A DNA stretch of 64,000 nt from Lunularia cruciata (taxonomy: Eukaryota > Streptophyta > Marchantiopsida > Lunulariales > Lunulariaceae): NCBI GenBank assembly GCA_948567375.1, contig OX419756.1:36842333-36906332 (forward strand). The letters run 5' to 3'. The notes beneath the pieces were generated by a model. That model ran no database searches, was not told the origin of the DNA, and saw nothing but the letters and a program-made list of their open reading frames with translations. Each line of letters begins with the position of its first letter. Position 1 is the first letter of the stretch. Shown piece by piece: positions 13,370 through 25,073 of the stretch. The position numbers were made by a program, and so were the translations under genes.

Positions 13370-14880
13370 GCTAAACTATATAAAAAATATTGTGAGAAAG
13401 GTTATGAATCTTTTACAAGACCCACCAAACCACTTGTTAAATACCCCACATTGTGTGTCCCCTAGATATAATGAAAAGAAAGCAAATTAGGGTATTTCAA
13501 TAATAGCTATTTGGCTTCCTATAAATATCCCATAAAAGTTTATTGGTAATATAGGAATGTTTTATGAGTGATGAGTGAGGAGGTACTCTAAATTTTTATG
13601 CGCAAAGACCCACAAGCATAAAATATTTACATGAACTTCAAATCATGACCCATAGGTTTTTACAAGATACAAGTGATCGCATAAATCTTAATCATGAAGG
13701 ATTTTGAATTAATTGCAAGAAAATTACTTTAATGCAAGAGAAAATTTGAATCTTATTAGCAAGAAAATTGAATCCTATTGGAGTGCATCAATTACAAGAA
13801 ATTGCAATGGAGAGAACATGGTGTAACATGTCTCTTTGTCTATATCATAGACAAACGGATCAACTCAAGCAAAGAGAGAACCACAAGAGAAATCCACTCA
13901 AGTGTAAGAGGAACTGCCATGAGAGAAGATCTCTTGAGTTAAGTTGGGAAAGAGTGTAGAATCATGTGACATTGAGAGCTCTACCAATTTATCGAGAACA
14001 TTTTAGTGGTGCTTTTTAAGAGGAATTTGATTTGATAGCAAATTCAGATTAATAACAAAGTGAAATGAAAAAATCAAAGAGAACTAGAACATAGAAGAGG
14101 GAAGAGAGTGATAGAGAAGAAAAAAGTGTAGAGAGGAGTTTGAGAGTTAAATAAGTGTGAATAGTGGAGAAAAGAGAGGAGTGTGGAAGGTCAAATGGAA
14201 GTGATAGGGGAGACAACCATGTTGAGGAGTAGAGTAGATTGGAGTGTCCACAATAGAGAACTTTTTTATTTAGTGGGGTAGCAACACTACTATTGTGAAG
14301 GGTTCATAGCAACATTGCCATTGCTATTTAGCGGGGTGCTCTCTATTGGGCCATAGCTATTGAGAGGTGGTGCTCTCAATGCAATTGAGGGCTGATGCTC
14401 TCTCATACTATTAGACTGACCTCTCTTTGATCACAAGCTCAAGATAGAATCACAAGCAAGGTTTTTGAACTGCTAATTTTTGGTCAGTTTTGAAAGCTCA
14501 ATGTAAGTAATATTAGATTGGTTTTGGTTTTGAAACCCATGTAATAAAGATGGTTCATTCAGAATGAGTATCAATCTTGTGTTTGTGTCAATGTATATGT
14601 TAGTTGGTATTGGTATCAAGAGGGTTTTGCTCTACACTATGAAATTGATGTTAACTATATGATACTAAGATATTAATATTTTTTATAGAAAGAAGGCATC
14701 AGCAATCAAAAAATATTAATATATGGTATATGTAATAGATATATTAGTTATGAATCACAGAAATACATTGAAGACCTTCAAGAGAGTGTCGAGAGTGGAG
14801 TGGAAGGAGAAAGGAAGTCTCAGTTGAAGAGTGCTGACAATGAATTTGAGAACCCAACTGTTTACACATATGAGTTTTGG
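13370..14880. other. Unassigned AT-rich stretch
   Basis: No gene was recognised. Some purine-rich runs lie near 14040-14220. A TGGTATCAAGAGG string at 14611 resembles a tRNA-Met primer site, but it has no LTR end beside it. Confidence 0.35.
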
Positions 14881-15350
14881 AGTGATCAGTTGGGAAGAAA
14901 GGAAAGAGCCTATCTTAAAAAAAATCAGAGAGGCTATACTGTCCGGAAATGATCTATTGAGCAAGCAAGAGGAAGGAGAAAAGAAAGGGTATAGTTCATC
15001 TTAAAAATATCAGTTGAGGCTTGCTGGTTTGGTAGTGATCTGTTGAGGGAAGAGGAAGGAGAAAGGAAAGAGGAGAGCACAACTTTCAAGAGTTAGAGAG
15101 GAGCTTACTATGTAGGGAGTGATTTGTTGAGGGAAGAGGAAGGAGAAAGGAAAGAAGGGGAGAGCACAACTTTCTAAAATCTAAGAGAGGCTCATGGAGA
15201 TGGGAGTGATCAGTTGAGCAAAAAGGAAAGGGGAGAGAAGGATAAAGGAAAGAGAGAGCCTAACTTTTGAACATTTGAGAACCCAATAGGCTCAACTACT
15301 ATTTACAAAGCTATTGTTTGGAAGTGATATGTTGAGCAAAGAGTACAATT
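14880..15350. repeat. Purine-rich tandem repeat, about six units of roughly 65-120 bp
   Basis: Units start with a gtgatc(a/t)gttg-type box at about 14882, 14949, 15036, 15119, 15207 and 15325. The box is followed by agaggaaggagaaaggaaaga and then, in several units, cacaactttc and agagaggct. Unit spacing varies from about 67 to 118 bp. The array is non-coding by appearance. Confidence 0.75.
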
Positions 15351-15424
15351 TGAGTAGAATTTGAGAGTGATTAGTCGTGAACAATAGTTGACTTCCCTTA
15401 AAATTTACTAATTATTGAATTTGT

Positions 15425-15910
15425 TTGCACATGTGTATGTTCCTTGTGGATATTTTGGACACACCTCCAAGTTTTGCCTGGCCAACTCACGCCCTTGCAA
15501 AACCCAGCCAGACACAAGCGAGCGTTTCCAAACAGAAACCTGGCAAAACCCCAACTAGATACACACATGTATTTTGGATTAAAAAAAAAACCCTAGCGAT
15601 ACCCCACCTAGTTTTTGTCAAAAGAAACTTGTGCAAAACAAACCCAATAGACAAAAGCTCGGCAAAATCTTTTGCCCGACATAATCTCAATGTAACTCAA
15701 TGTAACATCCCTAAAGCATGCCGTCACTTGGCAAAATCAGAGAGGGATTTGGGGGAAATCTTTTTTCTAGCAAAACTTGTGCAAAATCCAAGCGAGACCT
15801 TGGCGATACTTTGTTGTCTAGTAGAAGCTGAGCAAAACCGAGAGTGTGTGGAGAAATTAAAGTGAGCACGTAGCAAATCCCAATTGCAAGACCGAGGTGT
15901 GGCATAGTGA
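15425..15910. other. Region of short degenerate direct repeats (ggcaaaacc-type)
   Basis: Boxes such as gcaaaaccc, ggcaaaatc and gcaaaatccaagcgagac recur irregularly, and the longest frame (15425-15865) is just a read-through of them. No protein family was recognised and the start is arbitrary. Confidence 0.35.
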
Positions 15911-16477
15911 AATTTTGGTGTAACCCTGAGTTTATTCAATTTCTTTCATGTACAAAAATAGACATAACATATTTGACTGTGTACAGTGATATGCAAAATG
16001 ATAACAAAACACATGTGATATGTATAGCTTTGATTTTCATTTGCCACATACCAATGTCACAACCTATTATATCTCTCTCCATCCACCCTCTAACATCCTT
16101 CAACATCAACTTGCTCTTGATCCATTCCTCTGTTACACTAATTACTGTCTTAGAATGATTGAAGCGTCACTCCTCAAGCACACTAGTCATTTAAACTTGC
16201 AATTCCAACAATCAATAAGGCACACTTATCACTCTCACTCTTGAACTTCCACTTCTGTAGTCAAATATTGGGTCGTGGTGGGGTGCAAGGTTTAATTCAA
16301 ATTCCTTGGGACCTTGCACTCCTCTTGCCACGTTGCATTCACTTAGAGTTCTCTAATGACATTCCTTGATAACTAATTTATGTTAGAGGCTGGCTTTGAT
16401 TTCCATATGCGAGAAAAGAGAAACGACCCTCTAGAGTGGTTGGATACCCATAAAATATTTTACGTACATTTTCTTTT

Positions 16478-16855
16478 TGTAGTCCTTTTTCTTTTACAGC
16501 AGGGGGTTTCAAATTCTAGATTTTCAAAATTATATGGGCACTGGTGTGAAGTCCGTATAATATTTTATAGATATCTGGATGTAGGAGTTGGTTTAAAAAT
16601 GAAGGGCTTGTAACAAATTAGGGTTCCAAAAATTTACAGTAAGTTAGATAAATTTAATTTTACAGTTTTTTTTTTGTGGTAGTCCTTATTTTTTACAGTA
16701 GGGGTTTCAACTTCTAGATTTTCAAAATTATACAGGTATTAGTGGAAGTCCATATAATAATTTATACATATCCGTATGCAGGGTTTGGTTTAAAAGTGAA
16801 TGGCTTTGTAACAAATTGGGGTCTTAAATTAAGTTAGATAAATTTAAATTATATC
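16478..16855. repeat. Two tandem units of about 185 bp
   Basis: 16478-16670 and 16677-16855 share tagtccttttt/tagtccttatt, tttcaa-ttctagattttcaaaattata, gaagtcc-tataat, and a final gtaacaaatt-ggg and aagttagataaattta. They are direct repeats with point changes and small indels. Confidence 0.75.
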
Positions 16856-17297
16856 ACTACTTTCCTGGATCACCCTTGACCTGTAAAAAGTTACGAGTCA
16901 TGTTTTCAAATGCCTGGAAAGATATTTCCGACAATATACATTTTCCCATAAAACCTTTCTGTACTCTGCACGCTACCCATAAATTAGTTTCTGGATTCAT
17001 TAATGTGAACATTTTACAGGTAAAGAACCCATAAAAATTCATTATTGAAACCCTATATTAACACTTGGATGCCCGGAACACCTGATCGACCCGGAAAAGT
17101 CAGATTCGGTCAGCTGGCTGCCGGGACACCTAAAACATCATCCGCTAAGGGAATCTACGGATCATACCAGAAACCAAATCTATTATAGATATAGATGATA
17201 TTGACATATATTATCTATCACTTTTGATGAATGGAGAAAATCATCGTGATTATGAAAATCTCCAGGTCTCTTGTGCCCACGACGATAATCGACAAAG

Positions 17298-17398
17298 TTG
17301 AAGATTCTCATAAATCAAGCTGGATAAATCGACACGCATAGGTTAACAAGAAGGATGGGAAGAACCCCGTCAAGCCATACAAGGATAAGAGGTAAGAT
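17298..17398 (-). repeat. Dispersed repeat, inverted relative to 53336-53442
   Basis: The reverse complement of this segment matches 53336-53442 over about 100 bp, including an uninterrupted cctatgcgtgtcgatttatc. Both copies lie in otherwise low-repeat DNA outside element A. Confidence 0.75.
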
Positions 17399-18293
17399 GG
17401 GGCTAAGTCCATAAATCAGGGGTGATGTATTGGATAGTCAGGGAAGAAGCAATTGGTTGCCCTGAATCCGCATACAGTATCTCGTATAGAACCAATTAAA
17501 GGCATTTGTGAATTTCTGATCTAAGTGATGGCGTTGCCCGAAATCTACTGACTTTTCCTGACAGAAGCAATGAAAACTGTTGTGTCTCGCCCGATCATGA
17601 TTTGTCCTGCACACATCTTCCTGCTTTGAAGTATAAATAAATAAATCTTCAGACCTTCATACATTTCTAGTTCTTAAAGGTCTTGTCTTTAACAGGACAC
17701 ACTGCATGGCATATGTAATCAAGCATCGTCAAATATCACAGTTACAAGTTATAAATCGAACAATAGAAAGCCATAGTATCGTTTATTGGACTTTGTAAAT
17801 TGAATATGTACCTAGGTGACTCATGTAATATGGACAGCTTTATATTTTTCAAAAAGAAATTCAACTTGATATTCTACACAAAGTTCAAATTTATACTGCA
17901 CACAAGATCAAGTTATCCGGTCTGGTCAATGTAATACGTGGGGTTAGTCAGTCACTAGAATCTAAGCCACTGACTTAAATAATAGATTTAGGCTAAGAAT
18001 AAACGAACATATTTAAATTAAGCCGCTTGTAATTACATTGTTTCCCATTAGTTCTGAATCTTAAAATGCAGTGTCGCTCGGTATATTACATTACCAGGTA
18101 AAACCATTTTTTTACGTCCGATTCATTTTCCATCTCCTGTAACAGATATCTTGTCAGTCAGTACACTTCATTGGACAGATCAACTTGTATAGAAATCTCC
18201 TGAAACGACATCTATATCTCAAGTCGTGAGGTTGAAGCTTAAGAAATCGATAAGAAATTGTCAGTCACTTTACACTCGAAATGAAACAATGAA

Positions 18294-18329
18294 ACAAAAG
18301 TTACTGACTTTGAAGTCAGTAACTTTTGT
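18294..18329. repeat. Perfect 17-bp inverted repeat with 2-nt centre
   Basis: ACAAAAGTTACTGACTT at 18294-18310 is exactly complementary to 18313-18329. The spacer is only 2 nt, so it would form a cruciform or tight hairpin. No transposon end was seen beside it. Confidence 0.8.
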
Positions 18330-18649
18330 GGTCTCAAATATCTCTTGTTCTGACCCACAAGTGGGTCATCTTTTGTACATCAATTCTCGCTAGTTGTTTG
18401 TTGTTCTTCTAAATATCTGTAATGAACAGAGAATTGGACATTTGTTATGAGAAAGCGGCTATGCTGAATCTGCCATAGACTGACTAGTTCTTTCGTTGTC
18501 AATCAAGTGGGCTTCACAATTTTGACACAAAAGCTATGTCTTCATACCAGTCCCTTGTTCTAGTATCACTATAGTACCACAAGAGAGTTCACTTAGTTAG
18601 CATCTCCAGAGGGTAGAATACAGATCATTAGGAGGACCCTTATTTACTA

Positions 18650-19140
18650 TTGTACACTACAAAGCTTCACATGAAGTTGCAATTGCCTTTCACACATGTC
18701 ATTTTCCATCCATATTGGATAATACACACATCTTGGGCCCCTTGGAGGATGTAGTCATTGCAGTGCAGGCTTCACACTTAGTCTTGAGACCTTAGGTTTA
18801 TGAGTTCAAACTCGTAAATGCAAGATCTGGAGCACACATATGACCTTACTCCCTTAGACTTCCCATCAGGATTCCAGTTCCTAGTAGGAAGATTGAGGGT
18901 ATTAGCTCTAGGAGACGAGGAGTTTTGTAGCTCTTCTATCTCAAATACTTTGATTCAGACCATTGTTCATACTCACCTACTCCCCAGATTGAGGAAAGCC
19001 CATGTTGCATACACACTCCTATTGAGATGTTATGTCTCGCATCATGCGTATATACATTGCTACACAACATACATTGCTATCAACATCACACTATATTATA
19101 GAACAACTGTCACAACTCATACATGGACTCTGAATGTCAC
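18650..19140 (+). pseudogene. Non-LTR RT palm fragment
   Basis: In the plus strand, FPSILDNTHILGPLEDVV (about 18700-18750) matches the minus-strand remnant at 6.0 kb (FPSILDDTHI). It continues with FPSGFQFLVGRL and a stretch ending THLLPRLRKAHVAYTLLLRC. The second Asp of the palm DD pair reads Asn here (codon 18721-18723), so this copy is inactive apart from its truncation. It stops where the element A LTR sequence begins. Confidence 0.7.
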
Positions 19141-19583
19141 AATAATCAGTTTGTTTACACAACTAGAATTACACTCAATCAGATCAGTACTTGATCTATC
19201 ACTCCATAATCCGCCAATAACTAGGCATTAATTATAGTCAAGCCACACCCACTCTAGCTAAGAGAATCAAGGCGATGCTCACCGGCCTCTGTCCACCATA
19301 GCAAAGAACTTGAAGGCTCAACATTAGAGAAGTGAGCTCCTTAGAGTTGCACTTCAAAAGTATATCCCTTGATCTCTAACCCTAAATGGTCCCATTGATA
19401 GTCCATCCGACGGTACGAATGGTGCTAAGTGATAGTGGGCCACACCATGTAGTTAGTACCCCAAACACAAAAATCTGACAGTCAACAAGTAGTCTATGAG
19501 TAACTACCAAAATACTCCTAACTACCAATACTACTACTCTAGAGTCCAAGCAATCTACGTGCGATATTACAAATGGCTTGACA
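19141..19583 (-). repeat. Element A 3-prime LTR, truncated
   Basis: It aligns in direct orientation with 50802-51243. Shared blocks include tcaagccacacccactcta, the run through tcctaactaccaatactact, and actctagagtccaagcaatct. On the minus strand it begins with TGTCA, as an LTR should. Only the first part of the LTR (minus sense) is present; the rest, about 0.9 kb judged by the right-hand copy, is missing and non-LTR RT sequence lies there instead. Confidence 0.6.
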
Positions 19584-19843
19584 ATTATTGTGCATATATA
19601 CACTATTGTCAACATCACACACTATAGAAGCACAACACACACATAAGTCATACATGGACTCTAAAGTGCCAAAATTGCACCCCCAGCTGGCAATTAGGTC
19701 CCTCTAATTCTAGATAGCCATCTACTCCAAGTATATAGTATACCCTATGATGGGCAAAAGATCACGAGATCAAGTGCTATCGAGCCCCATTGTTAGTCGC
19801 CTATTTGCAATCTATACCATATAAAGGATGCACTAGCTATAGG

Positions 19844-20432
19844 TCAAGTACAACTACGACATAACCATTGTCCTTGAGGAACCACCATGAGGGGAGGAGT
19901 CATACATGCCATATGACATACACCACAAGCATACACATACAAGTGCCAAGCTTGGGTCCATAGTACCATCAATGTTTGGGAGGTGGCACATCGCACAATT
20001 GCGCACATGATTCTTCCAAACAACACCATCACGTCCTTCTTACACAAAAACTCTAGATGGAAAAACCTCATGCACTCTCAAGATAGTGCAGCATGTAGAA
20101 ACATCAAGTATCGTCAGTGTTGTATACTATAGATATACATAATCACCTGGATGAAATTTATGGATCAAGGGTCTATAACCTCCTCTATAACTTTCTTCTC
20201 AAATGGTAGCATAGCATAAGTATTCTTATGCTGAGCAATTACCAAGTTCTCAAAGGCCATTGGCATCACTCTTTGAAATATCTCTGCTTTTTGAGAACCT
20301 GCACTCATCTACACATCTAGATCATCCAAGTCCAACACTACAATAGCATCTCAACAAATGGATGCACGTAAAGCTGGATCTCATCCATAGAGTAGAAAGT
20401 AAGAAGAGAAGGATGCTAACAAGGCTTTCCGG
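19844..20432 (-). pseudogene. Element A integrase C-terminus with PHD-like zinc finger
   Basis: Directly left of insertion D the minus strand resumes the integrase (LLASFSSYFLLYG, then RVMPMAFENLVIAQHKNTYA), followed by the post-core region with HLEFLCKKDVMVLF. It ends with CHMACMTPPLMVVPQGQW and then LCRSC (about 19846-19910). The spacing C-H-x2-C, a PP-L-x-x-V-P-x-G-x-W core and terminal C-x2-C match the second half of a PHD finger. The first Cys pair is not clear, and the row GVCHMAC suggests the usual G-W-H has become G-V-C-H. Frameshifts occur between blocks. PHD fingers read histone H3 tails in other proteins; a role in targeting integration, like a chromodomain, is inference. Confidence 0.65.
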
Positions 20433-22334
20433 TGTCACGAGGATTCATGGGCCTTGAGAGTGCGCCAAGCACTAGGCTGCTTGTGCTTAGATTGTCTTAG
20501 TCAGCAGTGGATTGTAAATTATTCCGTAGGTTGTTCTAGGTTCTAATCTTCCATCCCGAAAGTAGCTTCCTCTTGTTGATGGAATAGCCTATCTGCGGTT
20601 GTTCTATCTGAACCCCTTCCTTGGTCTATTGTGTTGAGATCCTTTGGATGATTTTAAGTCTCATGTTCTTTTAGGGCCTGTTCTTGTTTTATTACATTTG
20701 GGGTTTGGGTTTAAGGATCAGGTGGGCTTTGCTGCCAGTACACGAGCCAAGGCTAGACTCATTCCAGAGCAAGCAGATCAATGAGTTGATCTGACTATTC
20801 ATACCAGACTAGAAGCTCTAAGAATGGAGTCATTCTTCTTGACACTACTCATAGTTCACAATGAACACATTCATCCACAAGCAACTCAATTCTCTTCACA
20901 TCCTCTTCTCAGTATTTATAAGACTCAAGAGAAACAGCCAGTTCCAACTAACATAATGAATTACCCTAAGCTCTGACATTTAACAACTTAACAAAAGAAA
21001 GGAACAAAAATAACCAACACAAACTTGGTCTCCAACATGTTCTCTCTCACACGCATATCAAGCTCAAACTAGTCCAACTGCAAAAATTTTCTAACATCCA
21101 CTTCTATTTTCGAGACAACTTTTGCTGCAAAAAAAACCTCTCCTCCTTACAATATTTCACACTTCAGCAACATCCAAAATTCATCACACCCCTGTCCTTA
21201 CCTTTGTGGAGGAGACCTTCCTTCTGTCCACACTTCAGCAACTCAACAACATTTGGGAATTTCTGCTTACACTCTCCTGTCTTCACCTCCGTGATATTCT
21301 CATCTTGACAACTTCTGCGAAGCATCTCCAAAGCCTTGCTGGTCTATCATTCCCCACTGAAGCATTGTTCTCCTTGCTGTTACTGACAATTCTCACTAGT
21401 CTCCTTTTAAGCATTTGCTCTCCTCACTTTTTTCACTGCCAAGCTCTATCAACTCAAAATATTCTCTCAACTGCTTATTGTCTTGTCAATACACATTGGC
21501 CTCTCTTCCAGAAATTCTTCCTCCACTTATGTTGTCAATTCACATTAGTCCTCTTGAACATCTGATCTCCTCATTTTTGTCACCTAGTCAAGCTCTATCA
21601 ACTCAAAATATGCTCATATCAAAACCCTCTCTGCCCTCTTTCACCTCAATAGATCATTCTCTCAAAATATCTGCCCCCATCAGTCAGACTTCCTCTCAAA
21701 GCTTTCTCATCAAAACCTTACTGGTCTATCATTACCAAAAGAGCATTCTCTCAAAGCATCCTCATAACCCGTACTGGTCTGTAATTACCAACACAACATT
21801 CTTTCAAAGCTCTCCTGTCTGCTCCCATTAGTCACACTTTCTTCTCGAAGCTTTCTCATCAAACCTATCTCTCTTGTCATCTCCTTAGCAAAGCATTCTC
21901 TTGAAAATCTCATGTCTACTCCCACACTATCCTACCACCCTCCTTCTCATTTCTCTTCCTGCACTTCTGTCACAGTCAAGACATTTCCCACTAGGAAATT
22001 CCAATCTCTACAATTCTATCACAGTCAAGACTTAGACTCCTTCAAAAATTTATTCTCTCTGTCCAAGTTTCCAGCTCATGCACATTTGCACTATGCTTCA
22101 AGAAAACTCTCTCTCTCCCTCTGCTTTATTCTATCAACTTCTCACATTCAAAAATTCATTCTCTCTGTCTAGCCAACACATTCTCAAGCAAACTTTCAAA
22201 AATCTATTCTCTGACCAAGTTCTAGCTCTTGCACACATTCACTATCCTTCAGGAAACTTCTTTTGCCTTAGCTCTCAAATCAGTCCTTACATTCACAATT
22301 TTCTCTCTGTTCCAGTTCTCACAAACCCTTACAC

Positions 22335-22562
22335 TTGAGGAAGCTCCATGCCCCTATAGTGTCAAAACCCTACAATCCCTTTGTGAGAAGCACTCCTTCT
22401 CTTGTCCACTATCCAGACCATTTCCTACAAAATTCAACTCCTTCATATTCTCATAAGGGTCTTACACTCAAGAAAAACTCCCTGCCCCTATAGTGTCAAA
22501 ACCCTACAATCCTTTTGTGAGAAGCACTCCTTCTCCTATCCACTATCCAGCAGTGCAATCCT
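22335..22562. repeat. Tandem duplication inside element D
   Basis: cccctatagtgtcaaaaccc and the following tacaatcc-tttgtgagaagcactcc occur at about 22350 and again at about 22487, about 137 bp apart, each followed by a tccactatccag block. Confidence 0.85.
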
Positions 22563-22635
22563 GCATTATGGCAAAACCCACGATAACAACCAATACTAAT
22601 TAATCGTTTGATGTCTCTCTGAATGACTTGTCTGT

Positions 22636-22910
22636 CATAGACGGTTAATTGTTGTAGACGCTTAGCCGTCTACGACACTTAGCCGTCTACGACACTTAGC
22701 TTTTTGCCCATTTCCCTATCTCTAGTTACAGCTTTGTCCCCAGTTTTTATTTTTTTCTATTTTTTTCAATAAAAATTATTATTTCATATTGTATTATCGT
22801 ACTTTAATACTTCATATATGATGCATCATTTTCTATTTTTTTCAATAAAAATTTTTATTTTATACTTTATTATCATAATTTAATACCTCATATATGATGC
22901 ATCATCAAAC
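22636..22910. repeat. Short repeat arrays inside element D
   Basis: tagccgtctacgacactt-type units occur two to three times at 22650-22700. Then cttcatatatgatgcatcat and ctatttttttcaataaaaat each occur twice at 22755-22905, so the second block is a direct duplication of roughly 85 bp. Confidence 0.75.
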
Positions 22911-23826
22911 CGTTTTAGTTCTACTTCATATCCAAAAACGATCTAGCTAAAAAGTCGTTAAAAACTTTATAAAAAAACCAGCGCTTATTGAAAAAGCAAT
23001 ATAGTAGAACTCTTGAGAGCCATCTCACAAACCCCTCCTATTGCCTTCTCTCAACATCCACAATATCTCTCTCTCCAAATCTTTCCTTTTTCCCTAAGTC
23101 TTCCTGCAAAAGTTCCTTTTGTTCACCACCTTTTTCCCTGATAATTTCTCTCTTCTTCCTCTTGACTTCCCCCAACCTTGTTTAGGCTGTTTCATGATGC
23201 ATAAACTCCCCTTTTGTTCTGTCCCTCTCAACCTTGTTCACCTAGCATAGCACTCCCCTCTTCTTCTTTTCACATGCCTTCTTTTTTTTGGAAATATTTC
23301 CTTCCAGCCCTCCTATCCTGCCTTGCTCCTTCAAAAACCTGTTGTTTCTGTCCTGCTCAAGCTTTCTCTCCAAGCCCAAACCTTCCCATTCCTTCACAAA
23401 AACTCTCAATTGTCAAGGACTCCTCTCCAAAGGCCTTTCAAAGCATTTCCAAACTAGAAAAAAAATCTTTCTGCTCCGCTACTAAAATTAAAACACTCTC
23501 CACTCCAATAACATAAAACAAAGTACTGAGCTTGTGTAACAGAAATCAAGCTCCAAGTTTGTATAAACACAAAACTAAGTGTTGAGGTTGTGTAACACAA
23601 AAGGAAATCTTGAGCTCACAAGAAATAAAAGAAACTCTCAAGCTTACCACAACAATAAACAACTCTTGGGCTTTGCAATACATAGAAAATACTTCCCATG
23701 ACGAGGAAGCATAAACAGTTCCTGAGGCATATTAACATAAATCTTGAGTTCATTACAACAAGAAGAAGAGGAAAAACTTTCACACCAAAGCCTCGAGGGT
23801 CTGCGTGGGCTCTTTTCCCTATGACA

Positions 23827-24660
23827 CTGGCTGAATTGATAGCCCATGGCCAACCAAGATAATTGGAGATCCCAATCTCCCAAGTAGCCTCTCTGCAAAC
23901 CATACTTTTGCAATCTGCTCTTCACCATCTGAACTACTCTCTTTGCTAAGCCATCTGCCTTAGGGTGATATTGGGTGGTAGTATGATGATCAATCAAAGC
24001 CTTGTCAAACAAGACCTGAAATTCCCCCAAGAACTCTATACCCTGATCAGTCAAAACCTCAACTGGTACACCAAAATGACTAAGAACCCGATCCAAGAAC
24101 AAGTAAGTTGTCCCTTCATTGGACTTGTCAAGAAGTGTCACCAACTCAATCCACTTGGAGAAGTGCTCCACCATCACCAAAACATACCAATGATGTCTCA
24201 TAGTCAACAGTAAAGGTCCAACAAAGTCCAAACTCCAATAGTAACTCAACTCCATGATAGGTAATGAGTGTAACTATGGCATTGGAACATTAAATGATGC
24301 TCTAACTTGGTCACAAACCACACATCTTGCAACAAACTATTGTACATTGATCTGCATACCACACCACTAATAATGACTTTGGAGTAAGCTATATGTATGT
24401 TTTACTCCAAAATGTCCTAGTTGCTCATGAGCATGACGGACTAATTGTGATCTTTGAGATAGAAGTGGTATTAATCTCACTCTACCATCTTCCCATACAC
24501 AAAGAAGGTATCTCCCCTCCAATCTGAACCATTTGGCTTGCCGAAGAACTCAGTCTCCCTCCTTGATCCCAACTATACTACCCACAACACCAATGCAAAG
24601 ATAGTCCATCACTAAGACGTCATCATGAATGTCTTGTTGAATTGTACCATTATCTCCACT
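23827..24660 (-). pseudogene. Element A integrase, zinc-binding and catalytic core
   Basis: From 24.6 kb downward the minus strand shows an HHCC-type segment (RHAHEQLGHFGVKHTYSLLQ, then CVVCD), followed by the core: LDFVGPLLL, HFSKWIELVTLLD, LSHFGVPVEVLTDQGIEFLG and HHTTTQYHPKADGLAKR. The first two catalytic Asp (LDF and TDQ) are present. The third acidic residue, expected in the family motif GLAER, is Lys (GLAKR; codon AAG), a G-to-A change. The frame is open from 24255 to the D junction at 23827. DDE integrases join the cDNA to the target, so this copy would be catalytically dead. Confidence 0.85.
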
Positions 24661-25073
24661 CTCTAGATTTGTGACCTAAATAACTCCTCCTATATGTGTT
24701 GAGAGAGATACCACTAAAGCCTTAGAAAATAACCAAAGAAAGGCAGATGCATGCCAACTTGGCACCATCTCCTCATCTAGCTCACCATGCCAATGTGCTC
24801 CAATTTGATCTTGTTGGTTAGAACATGGGTTTCTACTCAACCTATCTACATCACAATTCACCACTCTAGGTCTATGAATAACCATGAAATCATATTCCTA
24901 TAAAATCAGAGCCCATTGTGCAAGCTTCCCTAAAAGCTTATCAGAACCCATCAACCACTTTAGTGGCTAATGAACAATGATGAGAGTAAAGGGGTTACCA
25001 AATAGGTAACATAAAAAATGTGCTATTGCCCATATTGCTACCAAGCACTCTCCCTCATATGAACTATACTTCA
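24661..25073 (-). pseudogene. Element A RNase H, second half
   Basis: Just left of element 1 the minus strand reads KYSSYEGECLVAIWAIAHF, then LCYLFGNPFTLI, LKWLMGSDKLLGKLAQWALI and MVIHRPRVVNCDVDRLSRNP, the second half of a gypsy RNase H plus the start of the connecting region. The first half lies beyond element 1 at 30635-30877. One stop separates part of it. Confidence 0.8.

Larger units (their letters stand above)
16860..18640. other. Low-repeat stretch without a recognisable gene
   Basis: Composition is more balanced than in the neighbouring repeats, but no family was recognised on either strand. It holds a dispersed repeat (17298-17398) and a perfect palindrome (18294-18329), listed separately. 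Confidence 0.35.
20433..23826 (-). mobile_element. Element D: 3.4-kb solo LTR inserted in element A integrase
   Basis: The A integrase frame stops at 23827 (minus-strand ttcagccag) and resumes at 20432 (ccggaaagcc); joining them restores an uninterrupted FSRKA-type reading. D starts TGTCATAGGG and ends CGTGACA on the minus strand, giving TGTCA...TGACA ends. The flanks CCAG and CCGG fit a target duplication with one transition. There is no RT, gag or second LTR inside, only purine-rich sequence and a TATAAATA on the minus strand at about 20916-20923. It is therefore most simply a very long solo LTR; a non-coding LARD-like unit is the alternative. Confidence 0.75.

Noticed and set aside
14611..14624. 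tRNA-Met primer-like TGGTATCAAGAGGG
   Set aside because: One extra base against the consensus and no TG...CA LTR terminus beside it; no retroelement coding follows.
15425..15865. 146-codon plus-strand ORF
   Set aside because: It reads through irregular short repeats (gcaaaacc-type); overlapping open frames also occur on the other strand, so openness is compositional.
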